Shown: piece by piece, positions 33,838-46,213 of the stretch | Layout of the letters: each line of letters opens with the position of its first letter | Numbering within the stretch: position 1 is the stretch's first letter | Assembly (NCBI RefSeq): GCF_030272615.1 | Contig: NC_081406.1 | Span: 399,916,939 to 399,980,938, forward strand | Length of the DNA: 64,000 nucleotides | Direction of reading: 5' to 3' | DNA from: Cryptomeria japonica | Taxonomy: Eukaryota > Streptophyta > Pinopsida > Cupressales > Cupressaceae | Notes under the pieces: model-generated | Told to the model about the DNA's origin: nothing | Seen by the model: only the letters and a program-made list of their open reading frames with translations | The model's database searches: none | Made by a program: the position numbers and the translations under genes

Positions 33838-33852
33838 TGTGCCCCCTCGAGA
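33838..33852 (-). other. Second purine box upstream of the LTR, element C
   Basis: CTCGAGGGGGCACA on the minus strand lies about 85 bases before the terminal tract. D has CCCGAGGGGGCATA at 59795-59808 in the same context (GATG…ATA(A)G before it). It may be a second plus-strand primer or part of the antisense gene promoter. Confidence 0.55.
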
Positions 33853-34019
33853 GATTGATTGTGAAATTTTGAAAAAATTGTGATTGAGCAATGAATCTCA
33901 CGATAAAATGATGAAAAGATTTGATTAAAAAGGCCTCTAGCAATTAAATTATAAAATTGCACGTCACATTTAAAAAATAATTACCTCAATAAATCAAAAA
34001 GGTGATTATATTAATCTCA

Positions 34020-34032
34020 TTGGGCCTATTTT
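34020..34032 (+). promoter_or_regulatory. Degenerate TATA region of antisense PMD gene, element C
   Basis: TTGGGCCTATTTT lies about 90 bases before the exon 1 ATG and aligns with TTTGGGCTATATAAGG in D at the same distance. The TATA here is damaged. Confidence 0.4.
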
Positions 34033-34114
34033 CACCTCACTTGCATTTTATCTTTTTGGAGAGTGAAAGTAGGAGAATTGAATTGGAGATTTGTGAGCTT
34101 GCTAAGCTGTCACC

Positions 34115-34189
34115 ATGGTTGTCCCACATGCTAGCCACCAATTTGAGCGAGTGTGCAGATACCATAGACCACCCAAGTATGGATCCCCG
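34115..34189 (+). pseudogene. First exon of the antisense PMD gene, element C
   Basis: ATG in context CACCATGG opens a 25-codon frame, MVVPHASHQFERVCRYHRPP and a few more residues, ending at CCCCG|GTAGGT, a good splice donor (GT at 34190). The D copy (60207-60280) aligns without gaps: M, then HxFE, RP and Y at the same positions. The likely acceptor is TTCTCCAG at about 34961, giving an intron of about 770 bases that contains the motif array. Confidence 0.5.
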
Positions 34190-34234
34190 GTAGGTACCCT
34201 AAGCTTGATCTTGTGATTTCATTTGTACAATTTT

Positions 34235-34640
34235 TCCAAATTTTCGCATGTTAGAGTAGGTTTTGAAAATTTTCCGATTTTGTCGCACTTTTTTCACGCT
34301 TTTATTTTCTTTTTAGCACTTTTGATGATTTTGATAGCACTTTTGCTTTTGTGGCACATTCGCTCAAAGTTTTCACACTTTCACGCAATTTTTTCACATA
34401 TTCGTTTGTTTAGCGTATTTATTGAGGGTTTTCTCGCTTTTATTGTTTTTGATAGCACTTTTGTGTTTTTAGCGCATATGTTAAATTTTGTCACGCATTT
34501 ACTAAATTGGATAGTGCATTTGCTTAAGTTTGTGCGTTCACTCAAAGTTGTCACCCATCCATTACATGTTGTAGCACTTTTATTATTTTTGGCAGAAATG
34601 CTAAATAATGTTGCACATTTGTGTTACTGTTTAGCGTATT
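34235..34640 (+). repeat. TAGCACTTTT / AGCGCAT motif array in the putative PMD intron, element C
   Basis: About 17 copies of a core GCACTTTT, GCGCATAT, ACGCATTT, GCGTATTT or ACGCTTTT are spaced 15-35 bases apart in T-rich sequence. The place equals the GATATGG array of A and the TCGTATGG array of D. Frames over it are artefacts. Confidence 0.75.
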
Positions 34641-35060
34641 TGTTGAAAATTAGGACTTTTTTTTTTATGTCAAAGTCAATTTGATTAATGAATGATTGAT
34701 GATATTTTATTCAATGTTTATATTGATAGATTATCTTCATTGCGATTGATAGTAGATAACCATGATTGATGGTTTGAGGTTGGATAGAAGCTCTAAGAGA
34801 CCAATTTAGAATTTGATGAAGAGTTTGATAGGTTAAGCAACCAATTTTGATCAAAGATTGATATCATGATTCTCTTGATAGATAGGATAAATGAATTGAT
34901 AAATGATGATTGACTTAGACAAGTTTGTTTGCTTAAACAAGAGAAATTAGATGTTCTCCAGTGTCATGAGTGATTTCCTTCTATGTGACACTTAGTTCCC
35001 GAGTTAGATGTAGTTGCTTTGAGACATATTGATGCATGTGGTTTGAGATAGCTCCTGTAT

Positions 35061-37080
35061 ATGCCTGATATCAGGATAAATAGGGGATTGTTGATGACTC
35101 TTGCAGAGAAGTGGCACAGAGACCACAACTCCTTTCATCTACCAACTGGTGAGATCAGTGTTACAATGAAGGATGTATATAAGATTCTACACATCCCGAT
35201 CATTGGTGAGCTCGTTTAGTATGATTATCATGAGATGGGTGGGACAACAGCATTGAGGACCGTTCTTGGTGATGATTCTACTAATGGCTCTAAGATTAGA
35301 TGGGAGAATATGCTGATGTATTACGACACTCTACCTTTTATTTTTGCTGGACTAGTTTGAGGATTTATTTGTCCTGATAGGAGGTCACATGGCTTATCAG
35401 TTGGATGGGGCCATATTTTGTTGAGTATGATGCAATACATGACTAGATATGCATGGGGTGTTTGTATGCTAGCTCACTTATACCACAATCTTCATTAGGT
35501 TGTATATGATGGTGCAACCAGTTTATCTTCAGGTGTCACTCTCTTACAGGTTTGGTATTGGGAGCATATTGCAATCACACGACTTGTTCATGATAGGGTG
35601 AAGGGTGATGGACTACCATACATTTATTTATACCATGGCATGATTACCCAGCACAAGCTGGGTAAGCTTGAGTACTGGCAATGGGTTCTAGATTCCATGG
35701 ACTCAGTTGTTTGGAGGCCCTATGTTGTAGATTGTGAACCTTGGATGGATAATGCACAATCATTACCAGTTATCATGTAGACGAGATACCTGATTGGTCA
35801 GAATCCTTTTGTTTTTGAGAGACAACTGATTCAAAGAGTTCTTAGATAGTTTGGAAGGCCATAGGGTCTGCCACAAGGTATTGCCTTGTATGCACAGACA
35901 TACAAGGACAGGCGATATTGGGGTCCATCTCTTTCTTTTGATGTAGCATATGCGCAGTTCATTTCCATGCCACTTGTTCCTTATGAGCTGAGACCACATA
36001 TATTGGATGCTAGCACTACTGAGGAGTATGCTAGATACTTGGTTGCTCATCCATTCTCACAAATTATAGATCCAATAGATCTACCACCTATCTCAGGGGA
36101 TAAGGATGATGATGAGGATGACCCTCGATGAAGGAGGAGGCGACAATGACAAGGTGGTTGAGGAGGGGATGGAGAGGAGGGATATGATGGTCAAGGTGGG
36201 AAGAGAACTGGAAAGAGAGATAATAGACCATATGTTTATGGTGGACCTTTTTTGCTTAGAGGGCGAGATCTTCCACCACCTATTGGAGGCAGGGATGTAG
36301 AGATGGGCAGAGGGTGAGGTGGACCATTATTACCTAGTCTAGGCAAAGGTAGTGAGAGAGATAGGGGTTGCAGGAGTGGTTCAGATAGAGGTCAAGGGAG
36401 GAGAGAGGCGAGAGGTACACCTCTTGATTTTGGGTAGGTTGGTCCTGATCCAGGTGTGCTAGTAGCTCACAGTGGATTTGATGAGGATTCCGAGGATGAT
36501 GTGTCATTGATTAGGCACAGGATTACCAGGATAGAATAGGTCGATTCCCCGACAAGTGGAGACACAACAAAGGGATAGGTGGGAGGGGTTGGAGAGGATG
36601 AGATGATGCAATAGGATGTGCCAGAGGCACATGATCATATAGGTGATTTGTGAGAACAGGTTGCACAACTTACAACACAGATCTAGACACCAACTCTTGA
36701 GAGGGATATCATTAGGCATGAGAGGGATACTGCTATTGAGATATATGGGTAGGCTGAGAGCATGCTTCAGCACATACAATAGGTTGGCTCTGGATTCCTT
36801 TCGATACAGATTGTCAGGGAGTTGGTATGCGCTAGGAAGGAGATCTCTCACTGGCACAGATTATATGAGAGTGTGGTTCCTCCCAGTCAGAGAGTAGGTG
36901 GTTATGTGTCTAAACAATGCCCATCCAGATTGTAGACCAAGAGTGGTGGAGTTATGTGACCACCTCGCCGAGACCGAGATCCAGGAGCAGGACCATCTGG
37001 TGGAGAAAATCCTTCTCATTAGAGGCATACAGATTCTGGTGGCAGTGCCACATGATGTATCGAGACTTGATTCTCTTTGA
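35061..37080 (+). pseudogene. Plant mobile domain (PMD) accessory gene, antisense to element C pol
   Basis: From 35061 the PMD start reads INRGLLMTLAEKWHRDHNSF, HLPTGEISVT, KDVYKILHIPIIG. The single frame runs to 36131 without a frameshift. It passes AWGVCMLAHLYHNLH, LLQVWYWEHIAITRLVHD, EYWQWVLDSMDSVVWRPYV and QGIALYAQTYKDRRYW, and ends the domain at IIDPIDLPPISGD. Six stops interrupt it; where copy A can be read (LHQVVY, RQQGIPQG) three of them are CAG turned to TAG. A glycine/arginine-rich tail follows, then a coiled-coil-like region (about 36640-36860) and a C-terminus near 37080. A conserved family gene with unknown function in the element. Confidence 0.8.
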
Positions 37081-38690
37081 TGTTTTATTATGGGACTTTT
37101 GTACACTATTGATGATTTTTTTTGATATCATTATATACTTGGACATTTTATGATTTATGATTATATGCAGACATTGATGGACTCTATATGATACTACTCT
37201 ACGATGTTTACTTTGTTATTCATGTATGATGATGTCATGATGATTTTATTATGATCTATATGATGATGATACATGATCTATATGATGTTGATTTTTGTAT
37301 GATATGACCTACATGTTTTATTTATATGAATGATTTTTTGATGATAAATGGTTTGATTATGATGCCATGATCCTATATGTAATGCATTGATGATTCTAAT
37401 GTAATGTCTTATTGATATAGATGTATATGATGATGTAAAATGATATGATGATATGGAATGATGATAGATAAAATGATGTTTATGCAATAGCTATAATGCA
37501 ATACTATCTATTGAATGCAAATGTGCCTAATGAATATGATAATAAATCACTGAACCTGAAGGAATGATAAAAATGAATCTAAATGATTGATAAGATGAAT
37601 GAAATGAACCTAAATGATTGAAATGAAATGCACCTATTATTTTTCAACCGTTGATCATGAATGATAAGGATTATTATGATACAAATGATAATGAACACTT
37701 AAAAATGCAAATGCAAAGACTTACCTAAATGATATTTTCATCTGTTTTCCACATTTTGGAACAGTGCTTCAATTCATCATTGAGTTTTTAAAATGTTGTA
37801 GGAACATATAAGCACTTGGGTACAATTACACCAAGCTGACTCGAGTATCTCTTACATGAATTTTGATTTAGAAAGTTAATACAAGCATCTAGGTATAAGG
37901 AACCAAGATGACCTGAGTATTTCTTGCATAACAAACAAGGAATATCCCCTTCCATATATGAATCGACACGTCCTCGATTATCTTTTTCCAATCATGTCCT
38001 TTGACAAGTACACATATTACTAAGAGATAAAGCACAAACAACAGACAAATAAAATAATCATGCCCCATCATAGCTCCTCTAGTCTCAGACATCATCGAGT
38101 TACATAGGGAACATGATTAACGAAAATCAAGATACAAACATTGAATCATGTATGTCACATGTACGTTCTCTTAGTCAAAACAAATATAATCATCCTGATT
38201 AATGATTGTTCATATATGTCATCACTTGTTTGTTTATTCTTCCGAAGTTTGAGTTTCACGATTCAGTTTTTGTCTACGTCTTGATTTTGTTTTGCTTCGT
38301 TGTCTTATTGCTTGTTATTTGTTTTTAAAATCCAAATTGTTTTTGGCTTTTCTAAGTTTTCCAATGATTTTATTTTTCCAATTTTTCAATGTTGCCCCCA
38401 GCTAAGTTCAAGATTTTGCCCCCAACTAGAAACAAAATTTATTATGGATATACAATGATGATCAAAACATGGCAAGACGGTTACACCTGATTATGTACAA
38501 AAGGCCTTATTATGAATATACACAGATGTGATGGATGGATGTGGAAAGAAATCTGAACTCATAGATAGAAGAGCCAATGGATAGATAGCACCTATTTGCC
38601 AAGTTTTCAACATCTTTTTTTATTGCATTTTTCTAATTTATTTGATTTTTTTCACTGTTTTTGTATTTTTTGCTTTTCTGCTTTTTCACC
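37081..38690. other. Spacer between PMD gene and integrase, element C
   Basis: AT-rich with many ATGATGAT and TATATGATG units to about 37720. The block 37790-38115 is shared with A (2790-3110), including ACCAAGATGACCTGAGTA. T-rich sequence with TTTTGCCCCCA phrases follows. No gene is seen. Confidence 0.6.
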
Positions 38691-38699
38691 TTTTTAGAT

Positions 38700-40098
38700 T
38701 TTTTGTTACTTCAAACATAGAACTTTTTCAGATGCATGGTATTGATTTGTTCTTCGAACCATTCACCCTCTGGTGTAGACAAACTATAAGCTCCATATCC
38801 ATATGCAGCTACTATGACATAAGGACCCAACCAATTTGTTTCAAGCTTCCCCTTTTTCTCTCTATCTTGCTGGTTGCGTGGATTTTACCTGAGAACAAGA
38901 TCTCCCAACTGAAATACTCTGGGCTTAACTTTGTGATTATAACTTCTTTCCATTATTTGCTGATATGCTTTTAAATGATTAGAAGCATTTTGGCGATGCT
39001 CTTGTAGCAATTCAAGCTCTTGTAACCTTGATACTCTTTGTTCCTCATCTAGAATGAGTTCCTTCAGTGACACATGTAGAGAAGGTATTTATACTTAAAT
39101 AGGTAAGATCACTTTAGATCCATACACAAGGCAATATGGTGTTGCTTTAGTTGGTGTACGAATGCTAGTGCGATAAGCCCATAGAGAAGGATTCAACTAA
39201 ACATGTCAGCCCCTACCAACCTCATTGACTATTTTCTTCAATATTTTGAGGATTGTCTAATTGGATGCCTCAACTTGACCATTCCCTTGAGCATAGTATG
39301 GTGTCAAGAACCTATGTTGAATTTGAAATCGCTCACATAGTTCTTGCACATCTTGATTTTTAAATGGTCTTCCATTATCAGTGATAATAGAGATGGGAAT
39401 GCCATAGCGATAGATTATGTAATTAAGGATGAAAGATGCAATTTGTTTTCATGACACTATTGTTAAAGGCACCACTTCAATCTATTTAGTGAAGTACTCA
39501 GTTGTAGTCAAAATGAACTTGTGTCCATTTGAAGATGAAGGATTGATATTTCCCACCATGTCCAATCCTCATTGAGAAAACAACCATGATCCTCCCAAAG
39601 GATGCAATTCTTGTGCCGATGCATAAATAAGATTACCGTGAATCTGATATTGTTTGCACTTTTAAATGTATATGAAGCAATCTATTTCCATAGTGGGCCA
39701 TTAATACTCCAATCAAATGAGTTTCTTAGCCAGTGTAAGACCACTTGAATGTGTGCCACAAATATCTTCATGGACTTCTTTTAGAGCTTTTTCAGATTCT
39801 CCACGTTTGAGACACCTTAAGAGAGCATTATCTAGACCTCATCTATAAAGAATATCGACAATAATGGTATAATGGGCTGATTGAGGGATAAATTTTCTCT
39901 TTTGATTTCAGGATAGGTCTGGGGGAAGGATATTGTCTTTCAAGTACATATAGATTTGGCTATATAGTGAGGCATCAGTTCCAGAGATATTACAAATGAT
40001 TTGGACATTATGGGAATCAGGGGTGGGATAAAAGATTTCTTCCACTAGGAATTCATAACGCTCTTGATTTTATTGAGTTTGTATAAGAGATGTTATTG
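38700..40098 (-). pseudogene. Integrase, element C
   Basis: The core reads GLDMVGNINPSS (first Asp), KFILTTTEYFTK, RYGIPISIITDNGRPFKN (second Asp) and YYAQGNGQVEAS (Glu), then ATPYCLVYGS. The C-terminal part (38885-39073 and on to 38720) gives LKELILDEEQRVSRLQELEL, RSYNHKVKPRVFQLGDLVLR, GKLETNWLGPYVIVAAYGYG and TMHLKKFYV. Stops occur in WIEVVP, after GRG and in LPI.V. DDE residues survive but the frame does not. Confidence 0.82.
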
Positions 40099-40722
40099 TC
40101 ACCATGGCATCTGTGCTTTATTCTCATTCCTTAGAATCTGAAAAAATGTGATTTCAGTAAAGTATTTCTTGAAATCTTCAATTAATTTCTTGTAGGGCAT
40201 CAATTTATCATCCTTAGTTTTATATTCATCATTTATTTGGTTGATAATTAGCTGCGAATCTCCATAAACATGTAGCTCTTTGATATTCCATTCAATAGCC
40301 ATTTTAATCCCATTGATCAGTGCCTCATATTCTGCCATATTGTTTATACATGGAAAATACAACCTGTATGACTTAGGAATAGTGTGACCCTAAGGTGTTA
40401 TGAATAAAATTCCTACACTTGATCCATACTGTGTGTGGGAGACATCAATGAGCAACTCCCAAAAAGCCTTTGTGTTAATAGTGAGAACATCTATATTAGG
40501 GAACTCAATATATAATGGTGCATCATTGTGTAGGGGTGCTTCAACTAATTGATCTACAATTAATTGTCCTTTTATAGCTTTTCGATCAACATAATCAATG
40601 TCAAACTCACTTAGCACCATGACCCATTTAGCTAGTCGACCTGTTAATGTTGCCTTGCTGAGCAGATATTTTAGAGGGTCAATCTTTGCAATCAACTTAA
40701 CTGAGTGTGTGAGCATATAATG
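40099..40722 (-). pseudogene. RNase H region, element C
   Basis: The right part (40390-40716) is the gypsy RNase H tether: LTHSVKLIAKIDPLKYLLSK, LTGRLAKWVMVLSEFDIDYV, LIVDQLVEAPLH. The archaeal-type domain starts LLIDVSHTQYGSSVG, where the usual YFDGS is altered although an Asp remains. After a stop at about 40390 it goes on in 40099-40362: CINNMAEYEALINGIKMAIE and LHVYGDSQLIINQINDEY. Here the YGDS Asp, lost in A, is kept. Confidence 0.8.
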
Positions 40723-42060
40723 TCATAAAATTTGGGTTTCAAATACCACTACCAAACATGTTTTCTCCACTATTGTATAATTTAATTCATAGCCAACCAG
40801 GGTCCTACTAATATAATATATTGCTCTTTCTTTCCCTTCATTGTCATGATGTGCCAAGAGAGCTCCTAATGATACATTTGTAGCTGAGATGTAAAGCAAT
40901 AATGGTTTTCCTTTAATTTGTGATCCTAGCACCGATGGATTGACCAAGTATTCCTTGATTTGCATGAAAGCATTCTCACATTTGTCATCCCACCTGAATG
41001 GAACATTTTTATGTAACAAGTGAGTAAATGGATGACATCGATCAACTAACTGAGATACAAACCTTCTTATTGATTGCAACCTCCCTTGTAGAGAACGCAA
41101 TTGAATAATATTCTTTGGAGATTCCATTTCCATTATAACTTGTACTTTCGCTAGATCAACTTCTATACCATGAGCAGATATGATATACCATAGGAGTTTT
41201 CCTGATGTAACTCCAAAAGCACACTTTTTCGGGTTCAGTCTCAGCTTATATTGTTCCAGTCTATCAAAAATCTTGTCTAAGATCTCCAAATGCTCTTCTC
41301 TGTTATGTGACTTTGCTAGTATATCATCCATATAATCTTCCATGAAAGTATGCATCTTATCATAAAAAATAGTTGTCATAGCTCTTTGATAAGTAACTCC
41401 GACATTATTGAGCTCAAATGGCATGACGTTCCAATAGAAAGTACCCCAAGGGCATGTGAAAGTTCATTTCTCTTGATCCTCAAGGCCTATCTTAATTTTG
41501 TTATACCACAAGAAGCCATCCATTAAAGAGAACATTTGATGTCCTGCTGTGAGATCTACAATAATATCAATACTTGGTAATGGAAAGTCATCCTTTGGGC
41601 ATGCTTTGTTCAGGTCCCTAAAATCTATGCACATTGATACTTTTATTTGGTTTTGATACATGCATAATAGTTGACACCCATTCTAGATATACGACTGATC
41701 GTATGAACCCTATATCCAATAGTTTCTTCAATTCTGCTTTGACAAGAAGAGCAATATGAGGGTGCATATTTCTAAGTTTCTCTTATCAGCATATGACCAA
41801 ACAAACTTCATTTTCCTCTTCTTGAAAAAATTGGTAAAGTCACGTCTCTCTTGTTTTGATAAAGATGCTGCAAGATGAATAATCTTAGGACTCTTTGGAT
41901 TACCAATACTAACCGCCTCTGTAGGTTCTATCAAAATAGATGATCTCTCTTGAAAATATTTTGGTAGAATGTCAAATCTTCCATCTTCTGGCACTCCAAG
42001 GCAGTTTTCACCATCAGATACATCCTTTATTTTATATTTTGATTGATCTAATGTTTCCAT
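40723..42060 (-). pseudogene. Reverse transcriptase, element C
   Basis: Pieces in order: acidic linker (DVSDGENCLGVPEDGRFDIL, 42000), KVSMCIDFRDLNKACPKDDF, MFSLMDGFLWYNKIKI, then after a stop at 41464 MPFELNNVGVTYQRAM, the catalytic EDYMDDILAK, LNPKKCAFGVTSGKLL and LLYISATNVSLGALLAHHDN. The YMDD box is intact. The fingers region (41662-41727) is damaged by a frameshift. Confidence 0.85.
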
Positions 42061-43441
42061 ACAATGGTTTTCAACATGAGACCTTCTTCTTTGTTTTATT
42101 ATTTTAGTTTTGCAACTGGAAGATTGGGCACTCTCCTGACTATAAGAAAGGTTATTTGATTCATCGATAGATTCTCTTTTGGGTGTTATAGGTTCAATAG
42201 CATTAATGTATACAGATATGGCATGGTCGTTTGGGAAGGTATCAACTTCAATGAGTTCAGTATTGTCCTATTCAATAAGTTCTGGATGGACTAAGGGTAA
42301 ATCGTCTGCTTGATCAGTCTCAAAGGTCTCAATGGTCACAACATATTTTTCAAAGTTTCCAATTGTATCAATCGAGTTAAGGATTTCACTCTCTTCAGGA
42401 TATACTCTCTTGAGCATTCTCTAATTAGCTCTGGTAAAGTTAGAACGAGTAATTTGTGATTCACCCTCCAGTGGTCTATTTGTTGATGTTTGTCCCTCAA
42501 ACGAATGGATTGTTGATCTGAATATATTTTGGGTAACATACCCCTTCATAAGATGTCTGAGTATTTAAGTTAGTTTCATTGCTTTCTTGTAATCTACACA
42601 TTTGAGTAGATTTTGTTGCCTTTCTTGCCATTTCTTGTCTTCTTTCATACTCTTCTTTCCCTGAACTGATTGTTTCTTTGGTTTGACTTGCTATCAGTTC
42701 TTCTTAACTTATTCCCATTTTTGTTACTTGTTGACTAAGGATTGATTTGAATTTTGTACCATTTTGTCCTTCTGATTTTTTCTTATTGACTGCTTCTATT
42801 AGTTCTTCTTGTTTTCTCCTGTTTTCTTCTTCTTGTTTTCTAGCATGTTCATCTTTTTGTTTGGTGGAAGCTTTTTCCTGTTATGTAGTAATTTGCTTGT
42901 TCCCTAAGTATGTTGTATCTTCATCAGATGGTGAGATTGGATCCCACTTATATTCATTTGAATCTGTTTCATAAACACTTTCTAGGATTATACCACTATA
43001 TCTGACAGGGATGTTATATGGCGAGAAAAGATTGTTGATAATTGATACAAGTTTTGTTGCCTGTTTTGATTTAGATTCTGTAATTTCTTGCACTCTTTGG
43101 ATTTGTTTATAAGAAGACTACTCCCTTTGAATGGAAAGTTCTTGTTGTTGTTGTTTATATTCTTCATCCCTTTGTTTTCTGACTGCTTCTTCAATTTCTT
43201 GTTGTTGTGTCAATTCTTGTGACGATTGTTCCCTTTGTGCTATTTTCTTTTTTTGTTGACGAAGTTGGTGATCTTGACTTTATGTAGGTTGAGTATGTTG
43301 TCCATACCCAAGTCCAAATTTGTCATAATCTTGTTGTGTGTGAGGTTGGATAGGTTCTATGATGCCTTCTTGATGCTTGCCAATAGGGCCTTTTCCTTTG
43401 TATCCCATTCTTTGAATGATTATGAATCCATTACTATACTG
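42061..43441 (-). pseudogene. Linker between protease and RT, element C (degraded)
   Basis: Only fragments are readable. 42881-43093 holds KLVSIINNLFSPYNIPV and ETDSNEYKWDPIS, as in A (7623-7871). 42600-43260 is rich in E, K and Q codons on the minus strand. No named domain. Confidence 0.55.
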
Positions 43442-44150
43442 TTATGTGGGAATAATGACCTCTAAAGTTGTTGCTCTGATCTCTTGTTCATCCTTATATA
43501 ACCAATTAAGAATGTATTTTTTTTCAACTTCTTCTGATAATGTCCCTACTCTGACAAATGTTCCATCAAAATTTTTAAGAGATTTTTGTGGACTTTGTGA
43601 TTGTGAGCTTGCCGGTTTTCCACAAGATTTTGGAGAAAGTGGGTAAGTTTGCACATAATACTTTCCCATTCCTTCATCATTTAGTTTCAGCCTTTTATCA
43701 AAACTCTCTAAGGTTGATTTGAATGATGTCTCTTGAGATGACACAATAGGAGAGAGTGCTTCTCTATTATAAGGCATTGTTGCATCTTGAGCTGGTTTCA
43801 AATTGTTGCAATATTGAGTCGAGTCTGCTATAATTGTTATCTCGTTTCCATCATAAGAAAATTTTACACATTGATGATAGGTTGATGGAACTTCTTGCAT
43901 ATCATGAATCCATGGTCTGCCCAAAAGAATGTTATAGGATAAATTCAAGTCCAAGACTTGACAAATTGTATCTTTTTGAACCGATCCTATTCTGATTGGT
44001 AAAACCACTATTCCTTTGAAGGAACGTTCTTCTTCATCACAGGCCTTGATTATTATTCTCTTTCCAGGATCCACTGCATCTTCTACAAAACTTGAAGCTT
44101 TTACCAAACTCAATGCACAAATACTCAAGCCTGCTCCTCCATCTATGAGA
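43442..44150 (-). pseudogene. Retropepsin-type protease, element C
   Basis: Upstream of 44128 the active-site box reads CVLIDGGAGLSICALSLVKA. One open frame of 228 codons then holds KGIVVLPIRIGSVQKDTICQ, DLNLSYNILLGRPWIHDMQE and STYHQCVKFSYDGNEITI. The active-site triplet is DGG, as in A. The frame reaches 43442 before a stop, so the protease domain itself is open except at its very start. Confidence 0.82.
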
Positions 44151-46213
44151 ACGCATTTTACTCGTGTTTTATGAATAAGGACTTCAATGTGGAGTAGAGA
44201 ATTATGAGGATGTTACAATGATACATCATCATGTTCTGTGAATGATAAGAAATGAGGGGCTATGAGATGTCCCACCATGTCTTGAAATTGATCAACATCC
44301 AGATCCTTAGAGACCATTGTTTCTACTAGAGCCTTTTCCAATATCTCCTTATGCATTAGTGAGATTTTTAGGAGCTCTAGGATTAATATCTGTGCGAGTG
44401 TTTTATCCAATTGATCTACTAAGTTATACTGCCTCAAAGTAGAGTTTGTCTCATTTGTTACACTCGAGAATGTTACTTTAGCCTTACTTCGAGTAATGGA
44501 ATGCACCATTTCTGAGGGTATTTTATCCTTAATAATGATAATGTTTACTACATTGTCATAGTTGTGCACATAATTTACCTTTTCTTTTCCTTTGTCATCT
44601 TGTGTATTTGAGGTTTCACCCTTTTCATAGTTAGGGAGTGGAGTTTTGAAGGAAAAGTGTGATTCATTCATTTTGTGGCCATCCACTGTGATAACCTTAT
44701 TGTGAATTAAATCTTGGATAAGATGTTTTATCCTTTGACAATCATTAGTTTGAGGTCTCTTGTTTCTATGAAAATCATAAAAATGATTGTCATTGCACCA
44801 ACTAGGCTTAATCTTGGGCTAAAAATCTCTTTCTTTCGGTAATGTGATTAACTTGTTTGCAAGAAGCATTTTTAAAGCCAACTCCAATGGTTCCCCAATG
44901 TTGGTAAACTTTTTACAAGCATTGGAAAAGAAAGGTTTTGGTTTAATATTATCTTAGTTATTCACTGGTGCTCGACTTGAGAGATTGAAAATGGGTTATT
45001 GTGTTTTAACACCATTGTTATCAGGTACTCCCTCATTAGTAATATTTGTGTTGTTTATCCAAAACTTTGGTTTATCATTGTTGCTATGGTTGTTGTTGTT
45101 GTTGTTGTTGTTGTTGTTAGAGGAATTACCTCCTTCCTTGTAGAGTTTTAACTCTCATTTCTTGACCATATCATCCTCTATTTTTAAACCATTTTCAATC
45201 ATCTTTGCAAAACTAGGAAGACATTGCAACTTGAGTCTATAACTCATCTCACTAGTAAGATTGTTAATGAGGATGTCCATTTTCTCCTGATCTGGTACTG
45301 GTCTAGGGTATCTATTAAACAATTATCTCCATCGTTGTAGAAAACTCATGAAAGGTTCCCCATTCTTTTTCTTGATATTACACAAATCTAACATTGTTAT
45401 CTCATGGTGCATGTTATATATTGTGAGATGAATATGTTTACAAGCAACTCAAATGATCTAATCCCAGGTGGTAATTTAGAGAACCTTTCCACTGATTGTC
45501 CACTCAAATTTCTAGGAAATAAATGCATGAGATAAGTTTTAATGTGCACAAATTCCATACTCACGGTACAAAATTCCCTAATGTGATCTTGAGGATCCAT
45601 TTTCCCATCATATTTCTCATAATTTGGGATCTCCAAATATTGTGGGAACTGTATCATGTTCAAACTTTTGTCAAAAGGATATGGGTAGATATCCTCTAAG
45701 GAGTATCTTTTAGAATTTGTTCCATTTTGCATATCATGTATCTGTTGTTGTAAAGTTTGCATTTGTTGAGTGAGAGTTAAAAGTGGATTATCAACACAGG
45801 TTCTTCTTGTATCCTCACGAGTTCTTCTGTCACCACGATCCCTTCTTGTTTCATCTTGGTTCCTTGTGGTATCATCATGGTTTCTAGCTGTATCATCCTG
45901 ATATCCTCTAGCATCACTATTTACCCAATTTATGTTTTCATTATCTTGGTCATTGTTGTGTTGAGTATGACTTAATCTAGCATCTTGTCTCAGGAATTCT
46001 AGATCAAAACTTTGAGGTAATTTAGCCCCTGATTTTGCCAACATCAAGAAGTATTTTTGTTTTTGGGTTTCTAACATTCTCTCCATCATTCTGTCAAATT
46101 TTTAGGATCTTGTTGAAGTTCTCTAATGGTCACATTAATTTATCCCTTTTTTATTTGAGTATACAAATTAATGATAAGTATTATTTTCCTCCTCCATTTC
46201 TTGTTGTCATTTC
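44151..46213 (-). pseudogene. Gag, C-terminal two thirds, element C
   Basis: The best part is at 45397-46089 (230 codons): MMERMLETQKQKYFLMLAKS, an R/D-rich repeat region (NHDDTTRNQDETRRDRGDRR), then DIYPYPFDKSLNMIQFP, YDGKMDPQDHIREFCTVSME, YLMHLFPRNLSGQSV, FSKLPPGIRSFELLVNIFI. A partial zinc knuckle FHRNKRPQTNDC is near 44760. 44213-44686 contains TPLPNYEKG and joins the protease. The N-terminus is displaced beyond 47894 by the solo LTR. Confidence 0.8.

Noticed and set aside
34223-34684. Hydrophobic 153-codon frame, a possible membrane protein
   Set aside because: It overlies the T-rich GCACTTTT array in a likely intron; Phe/Leu richness follows from T content.
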